DNA from: Plantago major
Taxonomy: Eukaryota; Streptophyta; Magnoliopsida; Lamiales; Plantaginaceae
Length of the DNA stretch: 64,000 bases
Direction of reading: 5' to 3'
Assembly (NCBI GenBank): GCA_026545765.1
Contig: JAIFAC010000207.1
Location: 82,282 to 146,281, forward strand
Shown: positions 54,478 through 64,000 of the stretch, in pieces
How the letters are laid out: every line of letters begins with the position of its first letter
Position numbering within the stretch: the stretch's first letter is position 1
Notes under the pieces: generated by a model
What the model was told of the DNA's origin: nothing
Database searches by the model: none
The model's input: the letters and a program-made list of their open reading frames with translations, nothing else
Position numbers and translations under genes: made by a program

Positions 54478-56000
54478 GTTCGATTTTCAACTATACTTAG
54501 TCGAGGGATCAAAGGATCGATTGAATCAATACTCTTATTGTTATAGTATTGAGGAGGATCCAAGGACATATGATGAAGCTATTAAATCTTAGATTCAAAT
54601 TTTGGAAAGAAGCTTATTGATGAAGAGATTGGCTCTATCATGGAAAATAATACTGATCTTATCTGATGCATCACCAGTTGTAAACCACTGGTCGCAAATG
54701 GATCTTTAAAAGGAAGATGAAAGTCGATGGTACAATTGACAAGTTTAAGGCTCAATTGGTTATCCAAGGCTTTAGATAAAGGGAAGGATCGATTACTGAT
54801 ACCCACGCTCCGTTGCTCAGATTACTACTATTAGATTGTTGATTGCCTCATGCTATTCACAATTTAGTGATCCATCAATGGATGTCAAAAACAAAGATTT
54901 CTAAATGGTGTTTTGGAAGAAGAAGGTACATGAAGCAACCGGAAGGATTTGTAATGCCCAGAATGAGAATAAAGTGTGTAAGCTAATTGTCATCAGATGG
55001 TAAACAAGCACCAAAACAAAGGGCATCAAAATTTGATGAGGTTGTTTTTAATGGTTTCATTCTCGAACTGCTTTACAAGTGTGTATATAGCAAATTTGAT
55101 GCATCCGAAAAGGTGTAATCATTTGCCTATATGTGGATGACATGTCGATATTTGGTACCCACTCAAAATCAAAGTTGATAAAACCAAGAAATTTTTGTCA
55201 TCAAAGTTCTCCATGAAAGATATGGGAGAAGCGGACGTTATTCTTGGTATCAAGATTAAACGAGAATAATGGATTGTTATCACACAATCTCATTACATTG
55301 AGAAGATACTCAAGAAGTTAAATCATGAAGGTTGTTCTCCGTGGCACCCCTTCGATCCGAAGAAAACTTATGCCGAATACAGTAAACCTGCGGATCAAAT
55401 AATACCAAAAGCCATAGGTCGCTTTGATGTATGCTATGACTAGCACTAGACCTGATATTGCTTATGCGGTGGTAAATTGAGATTTACTAGTAATCCTAGT
55501 AGACATCATTCGCATGCATAACAAGGTATTCAAGTACTTGAAAGGTACTATGAATCATGGTTTGTCATATGGGATTTCCTTTGGTGTTAGAAGGTTATAC
55601 GGATGTTAGTTGGATAAATAATGTGAAGACTATCTTCTACAAGTGGATGGGTGTTTCGCTGGGAGGTGCCATTTCATGGGCTTCAAGAAGCAAACATGTA
55701 TAACTAGCTCCACAATGGAATCGAATTTGTAGCCTTAGCCATTGCAAAGAAGCTGAATGGCTAAGAAACTTAGTAGATGAAATTCCCTTTACGGCCTAAA
55801 CCTATATCACCTATTTCTATCCGTCAGATAGTGCCGCCACATGCTGGCTAGAGCTTATAGTCAAATTTACAATGGCAAGTCTAGACACTTGGTGTTAGAC
55901 ATAGTGATTAGGAGTTAATCATTAATGGGGTGATATCCATCGAGTTTGTTCTATCAGCAACAAACTCAGCCGACCACTGACTAAGGGGTCAAGTTAGGGA
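54478..56000 (+). pseudogene. Element C reverse transcriptase and RNase H (3' half of pol)
   Basis: Broken plus frames show KKLIDEEIGSIMENNT (about 54605), CKPLxxKW, KVDGTID, the catalytic YVDD region (about 55128-55142, CLYVDDMSIFG), LSSKFSMKDMGEADVILGIKI (about 55195-55260) and, for RNase H, TMESEFVALA-like text at about 55712 and EAEWLRNLVDEIP at about 55750-55785. The order is that of Copia pol. Stops and shifts occur every 30-100 bases. Confidence 0.75.
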
Positions 56001-56579
56001 CTTAGTGAAAAGTCGTGATCGATGGATTAAAGTCCATCTAAATCTACTAGCTGTGGTATACCCAATTCCCTTCTAATACAACGTTAGAAGCAGAATTCAA
56101 TGTGGAAAGACCATAGTTAGAGATTGGAGCACATGTGTTTATCTTCCCAAGGTATGTGCTCAGACCTGCAAGTGATGTTAGGTTGAAGTATATCTTCTTA
56201 ATGGTTCTTTTGATAAATTGCAAATGCAGCAAGATTAAAAGCGACCACCTATGTAAGCATGAAGTTTTACGCTTCAAGAAGCTTCGACTCGCTTCCTATA
56301 TGCTTATTATGGGATAAGGACACATGGCTTATATAGTGTCAAGTATGAACAGTAGAGTGTTGTAGAAACTTTTGTGTATGATATCTTCAGGTATTCAAAT
56401 GGGTTGACGGGTTCAATCGTTACGACACCCCGATTCTCGAATATTTGGAATGTTTATTGTACTAAGATGAACATTCAATCGCAAGACATTTGCATTTATG
56501 CCTTTGTTTGATCGTAATGTTTCAGGTTTATACACTTGTATATATTTTATATATACTAAGTAGATCAAGGATTACACTA
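56001..56579. other. Element C 3' untranslated region
   Basis: This is non-coding sequence between the RNase H end and the polypurine tract. Short frames on both strands have no recognisable domain. Confidence 0.5.
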
Positions 56580-56592
56580 AAATGGGGGGATT
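56580..56592 (+). promoter_or_regulatory. Element C polypurine tract
   Basis: AAATGGGGGGATT lies immediately before the 3' LTR start TGTTGGTG, as expected for the plus-strand DNA primer. Confidence 0.8.
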
Positions 56593-57133
56593 TGTTGGTG
56601 ATTTTAGTGTCATCAACTCATTTTAGTAGTAATGTGATTTACTAGAGACCGGCGATCTCACGCTAAGGCTCGAAGAGTTCTAGCGGAATAAGACGTCATT
56701 GTTTTAACGAAGCTATCGACCCCAGTCACGGCAGGGTCGAGGGGTCGCGCCTCACTTCGAGGGGCGGAGCCTCGCTGGGTGTGCGCAAATACCGACACGG
56801 GTTGCAGGCGGAGCCTCATTCAAGGGCGGAGCCTTCGTCACTACTTTTTGGATAACAATAATTTCGATAATATCGAACCCTCAACCGCCGAATCTACCGA
56901 AAACTGCTCGATTTTTGTACTTACATATCGGAAGATTCGGGTTCTTAACGGATATACGAAAATCTAACATCCTCTCTACTGGATCAAATTCATATAGCGA
57001 ATTAGATTGCCTTCCTGATTATCCCCGCAAGCGAATTCGCAGAATTATGCAAATTCGGTTAATTATCTTGTTTGGAAAGCGACTACACGATCCAGAAGCT
57101 CTGCGATTATCACCACCCAAAATTTAACCAACA
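56593..57133 (+). repeat. Element C 3' LTR (541 bp)
   Basis: TGTTGGTGATTT to TTTAACCAACA. Three GGCGGAGCC motifs lie in its middle, against two recognisable in the 5' LTR, which accounts for part of the length difference. Confidence 0.85.
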
Positions 57134-59385
57134 ATTTCTCTCCCAATAGGGCATTACTTGACTTTTTCTTTTCACTGTCCACCTCTCTTAATTAATCACT
57201 ATCACCTTTGGATCTACTCATATAAAGGAAAAGGAGTTGCTCGTTACTTCTTATCACTCCACTCCTAATTAGGTGTTAATCACGGCTTTGGATCTACTCA
57301 TCATGGGGCTGATGTAACGATCAGAAAACATCGACTCTTTCTCATCTCATCCGCAAATTGGGTCCCATCTTCCTTGGATCAGCGGCGAGCGGGTCAAGTG
57401 GGTAAGAACCGACCCCAGAAGGCGACTCTTCCAGAACCACCTCTTCAGGTCCGCCTCCGCTACAAAAGCTGAACCGGCAAGAAAGCCGAAATCTGTAAAA
57501 TCTGAAAGTGGAAAAAACCTATAAACTATATGTTGATGGATTACGTTTACATGAAAATTGGAAGAGTGAATTGGGCCATGGAAAAATGCATTGTCTAAAA
57601 ATGTGGCCTACCAATTTCATTCAGCGAATTTTAATTTACTTTAAAAAATAATATAATGAAAAAAAATATTCAAAAGATAAATAAAATAAAATATTTACAC
57701 ATTCATAAATCAACACACAACCTTGTAGAAGATATATACATGACCATTTAGATATTGACTTTAATGCTTAATTATTGTATTAAAACTGATATATACATAA
57801 TCTCAAATTTAAAACGTACTTTAATAAGGCTGGTACTCCCCCGCAAGATGCTCGTGGCCCTGTCTAAATAATCACAGAGGTTATTATGGGTCTTATTTCA
57901 AATGGACTCAAAGTGATCTAGCCAGATTTAGACGCGCTTATGATAGACTGAATGGATGATTATGTAATTAATAATTATGTAATGAATGATGAATGATATA
58001 TTGAGTATTTTTATATATATAACGCTGCTACAGATTCTAGTATTTTTTTATACAAAGAATGACATAACCCATAATATGCAAGTGAAAATCAATTTTTTCT
58101 CGATTTTGTTCAATTTTCGCTAAAAACAATACAAATCCCACTAAAATAAAGAGAAAGCCCAGATCACATATAAAAGCTGCATGCTGCTCATATACTTAGA
58201 GATTCTCTATTTCTTCTCCCATAATGCTCTTTTCTTCTCCTCTCTCTACTTTCTCCACCCAAATCTTATTTCCATCTCAACCCCCCTAAACAAATCAACT
58301 CAGGAAACAATCTATGTCAAATTATTCATCTTGATTAGAGCTTTACAATGGTATAATTATTGGATTTCTTTGTTGATAAACATGAGGATCTCGTTGGTTC
58401 TCGATCCGAGCGTCATTTAAGAAAAACAACTAGAGCGGACGCCAGCTGGTAACATTTGAAGCAATCAGCCGCCAATTCTTCCTGGAAGGACGATTTTGTT
58501 CAATTCAATTTTGATATTTCGACTTCCAGCTTCCACTTCTAGCATCCGATTCAATACAATAGGAAAGGAGACCAATTTCCTTATTAGATTTAGAAATCAA
58601 ATAAGTTAATAATGCTATATAAAGTGTCCATAGTCTGTTCTTAAAATACAAATCCTAATAGCATATTCTTCATACACACAATCGAATTATTACGAGTTGA
58701 TTCTATAGTAATCATTAATGATAAATCTCCTACTCTCGAGAATTTAATTCTCCCCGCATATTTATACACTACCTCTTCCTTTGATTCCACCATGTAAGAC
58801 CTTCTCAATTCATTATGTCAAGTTGATTGATTTTACAAATATATGTATCTTCAGATTTTAATCAATTAAAATAACGGGTCCATGCTCAGATAATCAGATC
58901 TTTAAAAAATTATCGTGGATTGAAATTAAACCAATATCCGAATCGATCGATTAGATTCAATACGAATTGCTTCATTAACCGTTAATGATTAGTTGATTAA
59001 TTATTAGATTTGATAATTAACCATGAATCCAAAAGAACTGGGTTTGATTTTTGTCGTTGTTAAAGAAGAATGAGACTTTCAGTTCCTATGATCCGCAGGT
59101 AACTATCACCACCGCATTCACAACTAATCTCCACTTGGCGGATCCAGATTTATCCTTAACAGAGTTTGATGTGTTGATTGTGATTATGAACCACATGATT
59201 TGGATCTAGGGATGTAGAAATCGAATTGGGAAAATTTAATTTTATTACAGGGACTTAAACGATGTTTTAGAAAACTTCGAGGGCCTACTTTTGAGAATTT
59301 TATGAGGTCTAGGAACTTGTAGATAATTTTCTAATTTAACAAAATTAACTTCAGATTAATGAGTTTCTTTTTATCTTTTTAACTT
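57134..59385. other. AT-rich stretch between Copia and the Helitron fragment
   Basis: No gene can be supported. TTTGGATCTACTCAT recurs 79 bases apart at about 57209 and 57288. A GC-richer patch at 57345-57500 has frames on both strands but no recognisable domain. The remainder is AT-rich with T-runs. Confidence 0.4.
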
Positions 59386-59389
59386 ACAG

Positions 59390-60360
59390 AAGCAATGGAC
59401 TACAACCTTACCGATGTCCTTATACAATACGTAACGGGAACAGTAGGATTGAGAACAACAGTAGATATTATGGTTGAAGATGCAACATGAAATTAAGTAA
59501 AGAAGTCTAAGCTACCAAAGATGGTCTCCAAAAAAGAAAAAAAAGCCACCACTAAGACCGTCAAAAAGAAATTTGGTTTGCTCACCTAAAGAATATATGC
59601 ACACAGGAAGAATTGTTGCCTGATGCACAACCTTGCCCTCACTGCGGAGCTATAAGATTCTACAATGATCCTCCATCATTCTGTTACATGAACGGTTCTG
59701 TCTCAATAGAGCACGTATGAATCCAGAACTTTGGGACCTATTCAGAAATTGCGGGAGATCGATAACACCATTTGCATTCACATCCATCCGCATTTATTTA
59801 CCGATGGAGATCTATGTAAATACAATAAGGAGTATACACTCAAAAGGTATGTGGAGTTATACAACCACATGATCGACAATCTCACACCTGACAAATATCC
59901 ACCAAGATGCGCGCAATTATATTTTTATGGGACGGAAAACGAGGTGGACAATAGAATGGAGACATTTGAAGGCCTAGATGAGGATGTTATCAAAAAACTA
60001 ATGAATATACTAAAGTGTAACCCGTACGAGAGATTCTTTCAGAGCCTAAGAGAAGAGACAAACCTGCATCAAATACAAGACCATATTATACTCGTGGCTG
60101 ATCCCAGTTGATAAAATGTATACAACCCACCGACAACACGCAATCATTTATATGGGGAACAACCACAAGAGGGTGGGAAGAGCCCGAACGGACATCGTGG
60201 TGTACACGTAAAAACAGGGGACAGGCCAATTCGCGAGCTACTTTACGATGCTACGATGCACTTCAAGATTCACTACTATTCTGCATAAGCAACCCGAATA
60301 TGTGGAATAAAGAACAAAAGACTAGAGTCCGGGGGTCACGGAGCAAGAGAGAGATAATAT
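59390..60360 (+). pseudogene. Helitron replication-helicase N-terminal fragment
   Basis: Plus frames contain CPHCGAIRFY and, 12 codons on, a further Cys (about 59634-59700); ARLYFYDT-like text as CAQLYFYGTENEVDNRM (about 59920-59960); VIKKLMNIL and NPYERFFQSLRE; then DIVVYT, RPIRELLYDA and CYDALQDSLLF in broken frames. This order is typical of the Helitron-like N-terminal region of plant Helitron proteins. The best open stretch is 59731-60111 (126 codons). The Rep catalytic motifs and the helicase are missing, and I find no Helitron termini, so it is a fragment. Confidence 0.7.
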
Positions 60361-61172
60361 AATCGCATCAAGCACACAAAGTCTCCGTGAATCATTATCG
60401 AGGAAGAAGATCAAAGTAAGTATTCTCCAACGTAATTATATATCAACTTCTTCATTTCACTAAAATACATGATACATGAACTAATAGATAATGAACGCTA
60501 CTTGCGTATATACAACAAAACAAAGAAGAAGAAGAAGAAAATGTATCGAACGAGAATACATCGCTACATCTTCCAAATAAGGAGGTCGACACGACAAATA
60601 TTCTTCAACCTAAGAATTGCACAACTTCATCATCGATACTACATAAAGTTAGAAACCCACGACACCGGACTTCATTTGGCACCACCAATGTAGATTCCAA
60701 ATAAGAGTCGTTTATACACTCCAAGGAATAAAAGACACGAGTCATGACGGGTAATAAGCATGCATTTACATCTGTGAGAAGGATGATATCGCCAAGCTCC
60801 CATGGTGGGAAGTCCAAGAGATATGAATTGCAAATACATGAATGTTTGAAAGCATGGTGAGAAGTACCACAAACCGCATTTCTTCATAACAATGACATGT
60901 AAACACAAATCGACAACTTCAAATGTCCAATACCTTTCACGAGGAAGCAATTTTCAATAAGTGTTATAGTTTTTACAATGACGATAAAATGAAGGCGCAT
61001 GTGGACAAACGCTAGAAAAGGTTATTGGGATTTATTTGGTTAATAAATTAGCTCTTTCTCCCACGACAATTTTATTATTGTCAAGCGTTGGCAAGGTCAA
61101 GAGCACTTGAGATCATCTCATGCACCAGGGTATTGATTAAGCCGCCTACTGCTGACTCCGATGATTACTAAC
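60361..61172. other. Unassigned stretch between Helitron fragment and element D
   Basis: A minus frame at 60950-60672 (92 codons) and its neighbour at 60817-60605 overlap in different frames. Neither shows a domain I know. They may be the remainder of the Helitron or the target of element D. Confidence 0.35.
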
Positions 61173-61974
61173 CGCTGAGGGATAAACCTCAACACCAACA
61201 TTTCACTACCGCTTGTAACCTGGGGCCTAAGATCCACCACCAACTTGAAGTCCGGAGGAGAAGGCGTGTCAACTTCGAAAGCAAGCAATCTCAAAGGACT
61301 CAAGGGGGTTAGAATTAGTTGGTCCCGGATTAAGCCAAAGTCAATCCTAAGGAGGCTTTACTCAAAGGAGAGATGGAAGCCTCAACGGGCAATAGTAATG
61401 GGGAAAGAGACTTAGGATAATTGCTTGACCTTGCTCTCCTTAAGCGTCTCTTGGACCTTGTGCTATATTTATATTATCATGCCCTATTTACGAAGTAGTG
61501 TCTCATAAAAGACAGATGCTGGAGTGTATGATTCTGATTGGACACCAATGCTTCCCTCAGCCCATAAGTCCAATAATGCACGAGGTCCAACACGCAAAGT
61601 ACTGAGGGCAGTTTGGACCTTTCCTCCCGAGGAGTACCTGCCTCGCCACGGTCCGTTAGTCCTCGGATGATCCGCCCTCTGGCTTGGTTGATCCGCCTTG
61701 CAACTCAATGTCCGAGCTGGAGTCCGCCACATCTCAAGACTGCTATATACTGCTATCTTAATAGACGGTGGCGCCCGAGATTCTCAGACGGTCCGTTAGG
61801 CATCTCTCGTAGGGTTTGGAAGTCCTTCCCTTAGCTACCGACTAGTCGTGGAGATGTTTAGTGATCAAACAGATCGGGTTTATCTAATGGTCGACCAAGA
61901 CCGAATCGCTAGTTAAGCCGTGGATGATTTAGACACGCCTATGTGGCGCCTTAACAGATTGGACATTGATTACA
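61173..61974 (-). repeat. Element D 3' LTR (about 802 bp)
   Basis: Left edge CGCTGAGGGATAAACCTC aligns with the inverted end of B's LTR. The right edge TTGATTACA abuts TGTCCCCCCGCTTCCAAG, which matches the A1 internal start. A minus-strand TATA (TATAAATATA) lies at 61473-61464. The left edge is approximate because its terminus is mutated. Confidence 0.65.
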
Positions 61975-62512
61975 TGTCCCCCCGCTTCCAAGTATCTTAG
62001 TAGAAGATAGTTGGTAACTATGAGGGATCAACAGGTCTCATGTGGAGCGTGTCCGATCATAGTTAAAAGAAAAGGAAAACTTTTGTCGATCTCGCCCGTC
62101 TGTCTCATGCTTCAATATATCTCTTCCTCTTTTTTCCGCCTACACCCGAAAGTATCACATAATGGGATCGAGAGGAAAAGGTTATTTGTATCCTAGGATA
62201 TACAGGTCTGAAAATGGGCTAGGGATTCCACGAGTTCTGGTTTTGCCCATCGACCATTGTTGAATCGTCCTCCTGTACCTGGGCGAGGCCCAATAATAGG
62301 TTGTCCGCTCAAACCACGGAGAAAGATCCCAGTGAAGGGACGTGACTGCTGGATCAGACGGCACAACCGCTGGGTTCTCCGATTGATGTGGACGTCACGA
62401 AAGAATAAAGTACGTGATCGACAACATCCATCACAAGCGCACAACCTTGATTGAGAGGACCAACGGCCGGGATTCAATTCGCATGACTCTTGCAATCCCC
62501 CGAATTCGCCCT
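61975..62512. other. Element D 3' untranslated region
   Basis: The terminal purine tract (minus strand) lies at 61975-61992 and an internal one at about 62115-62140. The 540 bases have no conserved reading frame. Confidence 0.55.
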
Positions 62513-62521
62513 TATAAATAG
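62513..62521 (+). promoter_or_regulatory. TATA box of the element D antisense gene
   Basis: TATAAATAG in the context CGCCCTTATAAATAGTCACCC, identical in the core to A1. Confidence 0.6.
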
Positions 62522-62708
62522 TCACCCATCGCCACTTTCATACTTTCAAGAATCTTGAAATTTAGAGCACCGCAGAAGCAATCCGATCGCTTAACATACA
62601 TCCAGCAAGCAAGAGTCGAAAATTCGGGGCGTTTCTTCAACCGCAATTTCGAGTAGCTAAAGAAGCATGAAGGTCATCCGTTCAACTTACTTAAATCAAC
62701 TTTATCAA

Positions 62709-63143
62709 GTACGTGACCCCATTTTCATTGAAGTTGTCTTTTCAAACAGTATATGCTTATTTCATTATGCTCCGCTTTGCCTTGGATATGAAAATTGTCA
62801 GTCTGCTCAGCATATTGGCGGTGATAGGCTTAGCAACGCTCTTTAGTTGAAATAATTTATCCTCCGTCTTTGTAGCGGCAATTTATTGCCCATTATCTTG
62901 TTGATGCATCTCATGTGTATGCGGCGTAACAAAATTTGATTATGCATGTTGTTTGGTAATATGTTGGTGCCGGTCGGCACCTGATCTGCAATAAATTTGC
63001 AGCTCCCGATCATGGGCAAGGTAGGTGATAGTGCTGACGGTAGCGTTAAGTAGAAATCCATTGACTTTCTTTGACTTAGAAATTAATAGCGAACTCTCGG
63101 GACAATCAACACCATCATTCTGACTTGTTTCCATACGCTTTAG
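62709..63143 (+). other. 5' UTR intron of the element D antisense gene (435 nt)
   Basis: Donor ATCAA/GTACGTG, acceptor GCTTTAG/G, ATG at 63145. Same plan as A1, A2 and B. Confidence 0.5.
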
Positions 63144-63144
63144 G

Positions 63145-64000
63145 ATGTGGGAAGCGTTAATCGAAGAACGACCGCAGGCCCAGTTAGATGGCGGTAGATT
63201 TAGGGACGAGTGCGGATCTGACCTTATCCATGAGGATTTTGTACTTGTGGAGCTTGGGAGTGCGTCGAGAGATTACGATCTTTGAGCAACGAGTTAGCGG
63301 TCTTGGCCAATCTGTTACGTACGTTTTCTAGACGGTGACACTAGGACTAGGTCGTTAGTCGATCTCGGACCATAGGTGGCATCGGGACATCCGAGATCCG
63401 ATCGAGCTGCGTCTGAGTGGGAAGGCGGCGGTCGGGAGGCGATGAAGTCGAGATGTTCGGTGGGGTGGAGGACCGTGTTATTGTGGCGAAGCAGTCCGTC
63501 AACCGCACATCCGGGAGACCGAAGGTGTCATCGAGGAGGAAGAAGATGGTGAGGAAGAGGAAGATGAGGCGAGGAAGAAGAAGGAGAAGGATCTCAGCCT
63601 CGTCCCCTGACGATCCGATCGGCGTGCACTACACCTGCTGCGCCCGTTCAATCCATCTTCCATTAATTGGTGCTAAAGGCGGATCAAATTTCTCGTCCGC
63701 ATCCAGATGGTGATAGCGACGAGTTGGGCTGAGCAGGGAGCTTCTTCTTACATCCGGAGGTCAAACGAGGAGATTAGGAATGGGCGAAAATGGGAAATCC
63801 ACGACTCGTAGAAATAATGATCCTGAAGGCATGCATTCTATAACCCTCCTGGATATATGCGTGCATGAGGTGGCCTTCTCCTGCGGATGGAAGATCCCCA
63901 TTGCAGCGTGAAAAACATTACGAACCATATTGGTATAGGTCCGAGTCAGTTATCCCCAAGTCCTTGGGTAACCTTATTGCTGTAGTTTTTATGAAGAAAA
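63145..64000 (+). pseudogene. Element D antisense gene (Tat aORF), runs off the window
   Basis: The ATG after the acceptor opens a 46-codon frame rich in Glu and Asp (MWEALIEERPQAQLDGG, stop at 63285). Later pieces in other frames include an acidic or basic low-complexity run (63530-63600) and, at 63825-63905, HAFYNPPGYM and VHEVAFSCGWKIP in neighbouring frames, matching HAFYNPPPG and the HCGW motif of A1's Transposase_28-like domain. The final bases (SLGNL-type text at about 63960-63980) continue it. The window ends inside the domain. Confidence 0.6.

Larger units (their letters stand above)
37917..57133 (+). mobile_element. Element C: Ty1/Copia LTR retrotransposon interrupted by A2
   Basis: Both LTRs (37917-38420 and 56593-57133) are present in the same orientation with gag, protease, integrase, RT and RNase H between them in Copia order (integrase before RT). 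The internal part is split at 40720/54473 by A2. Rejoining is supported by a 5-base duplication of TTATG at the split. A polypurine tract (AATGGGGGGATT) precedes the 3' LTR. A possible target duplication of C itself is ATTAC (37912-37916) against ATTTC (57134-57138), one mismatch. Confidence 0.85.
61173..64000 (-). mobile_element. Element D: Tat retrotransposon, 3' end only
   Basis: A 3' LTR (61173-61974), purine tracts, an antisense promoter, an intron and an antisense gene occur in the order seen in A1. The element continues past the window edge. Its LTR resembles B's more than A's. Confidence 0.75.

Noticed and set aside
60605-60950. Minus-strand 92- and 70-codon frames as a host gene.
   Set aside because: The frames overlap in different phases, have no recognisable domain and lie between transposon fragments; support is too weak.
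1-64000. tRNA, rRNA or other structured RNA genes.
   Set aside because: I found no tRNA-like cloverleaf, rRNA core sequence or similar. The tRNA-like matches are short primer-binding sites only.

Overview
The window is angiosperm nuclear DNA (probably a eudicot, species not determinable) made almost entirely of nested, decayed transposable elements and an endogenous pararetrovirus. I see no intact host gene, rRNA, tRNA or CRISPR. Nearly every reading frame is broken, so most coding entries are given as pseudogenes.

Layout. (1) 1-13276: element A1, a minus-strand Ty3/Gypsy retrotransposon of the Tat lineage (Ogre/Retand type). Only 16 bases of its left LTR lie in the window. (2) 13277-18941: the 3' part of element B, a plus-strand Tat element into which A1 inserted. 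It ends in a complete 3' LTR and has lost its integrase by internal deletion. (3) 18942-19367: AT-rich flank. (4) 19368-32850: an endogenous Caulimoviridae-like pararetrovirus block bounded by TA-dinucleotide repeats on both sides. It holds a plus copy (coat protein, protease, RT, RNase H, W-rich domain, promoter/leader), an inverted block with duplicated movement-protein segments, and a final plus promoter/leader fragment. (5) 32851-37911: AT-rich DNA with a diverged tandem array of about 400-bp period. (6) 37917-57133: element C, a plus-strand Ty1/Copia retrotransposon with both LTRs. It is split at 40720 by element A2 (40721-54472), a complete minus-strand relative of A1 with a clean 5-bp target duplication (TTATG). 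(7) 57134-61172: AT-rich DNA with a Helitron Rep-region fragment near 59.4-60.4 kb. (8) 61173-64000: the 3' LTR and start of element D, a third minus-strand Tat type that runs off the window.

How the parts work. The Tat elements encode gag and pol (protease, RT, a decayed Gypsy RNase H, a second RNase H with intact catalytic motifs, integrase) on the sense strand. Between pol and the 3' LTR, on the opposite strand, lies an additional gene. In all four Tat copies (A1, A2, B, D) it has the same plan: a TATA-like box 540-650 bp inside the LTR, an intron in the 5' UTR, an ATG one base after the acceptor AG, an acidic N-terminus in the copies where it can be read, and a domain resembling the 'putative gypsy-type transposon' family (Transposase_28). 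This antisense, intron-containing, self-promoted gene is the most interesting recurrent structure here. Antisense extra ORFs in Tat elements are known in the literature. The conserved promoter and 5' UTR intron seen here deserve checking.

Caution: A2, the inverted pararetrovirus block and element C differ from their better copies mainly by small indels and substitutions at CTG/CAG/CGG-type sites. Some of the 'pseudogene' breaks may be base-calling or polishing error at methylated CHG sites rather than real mutation.
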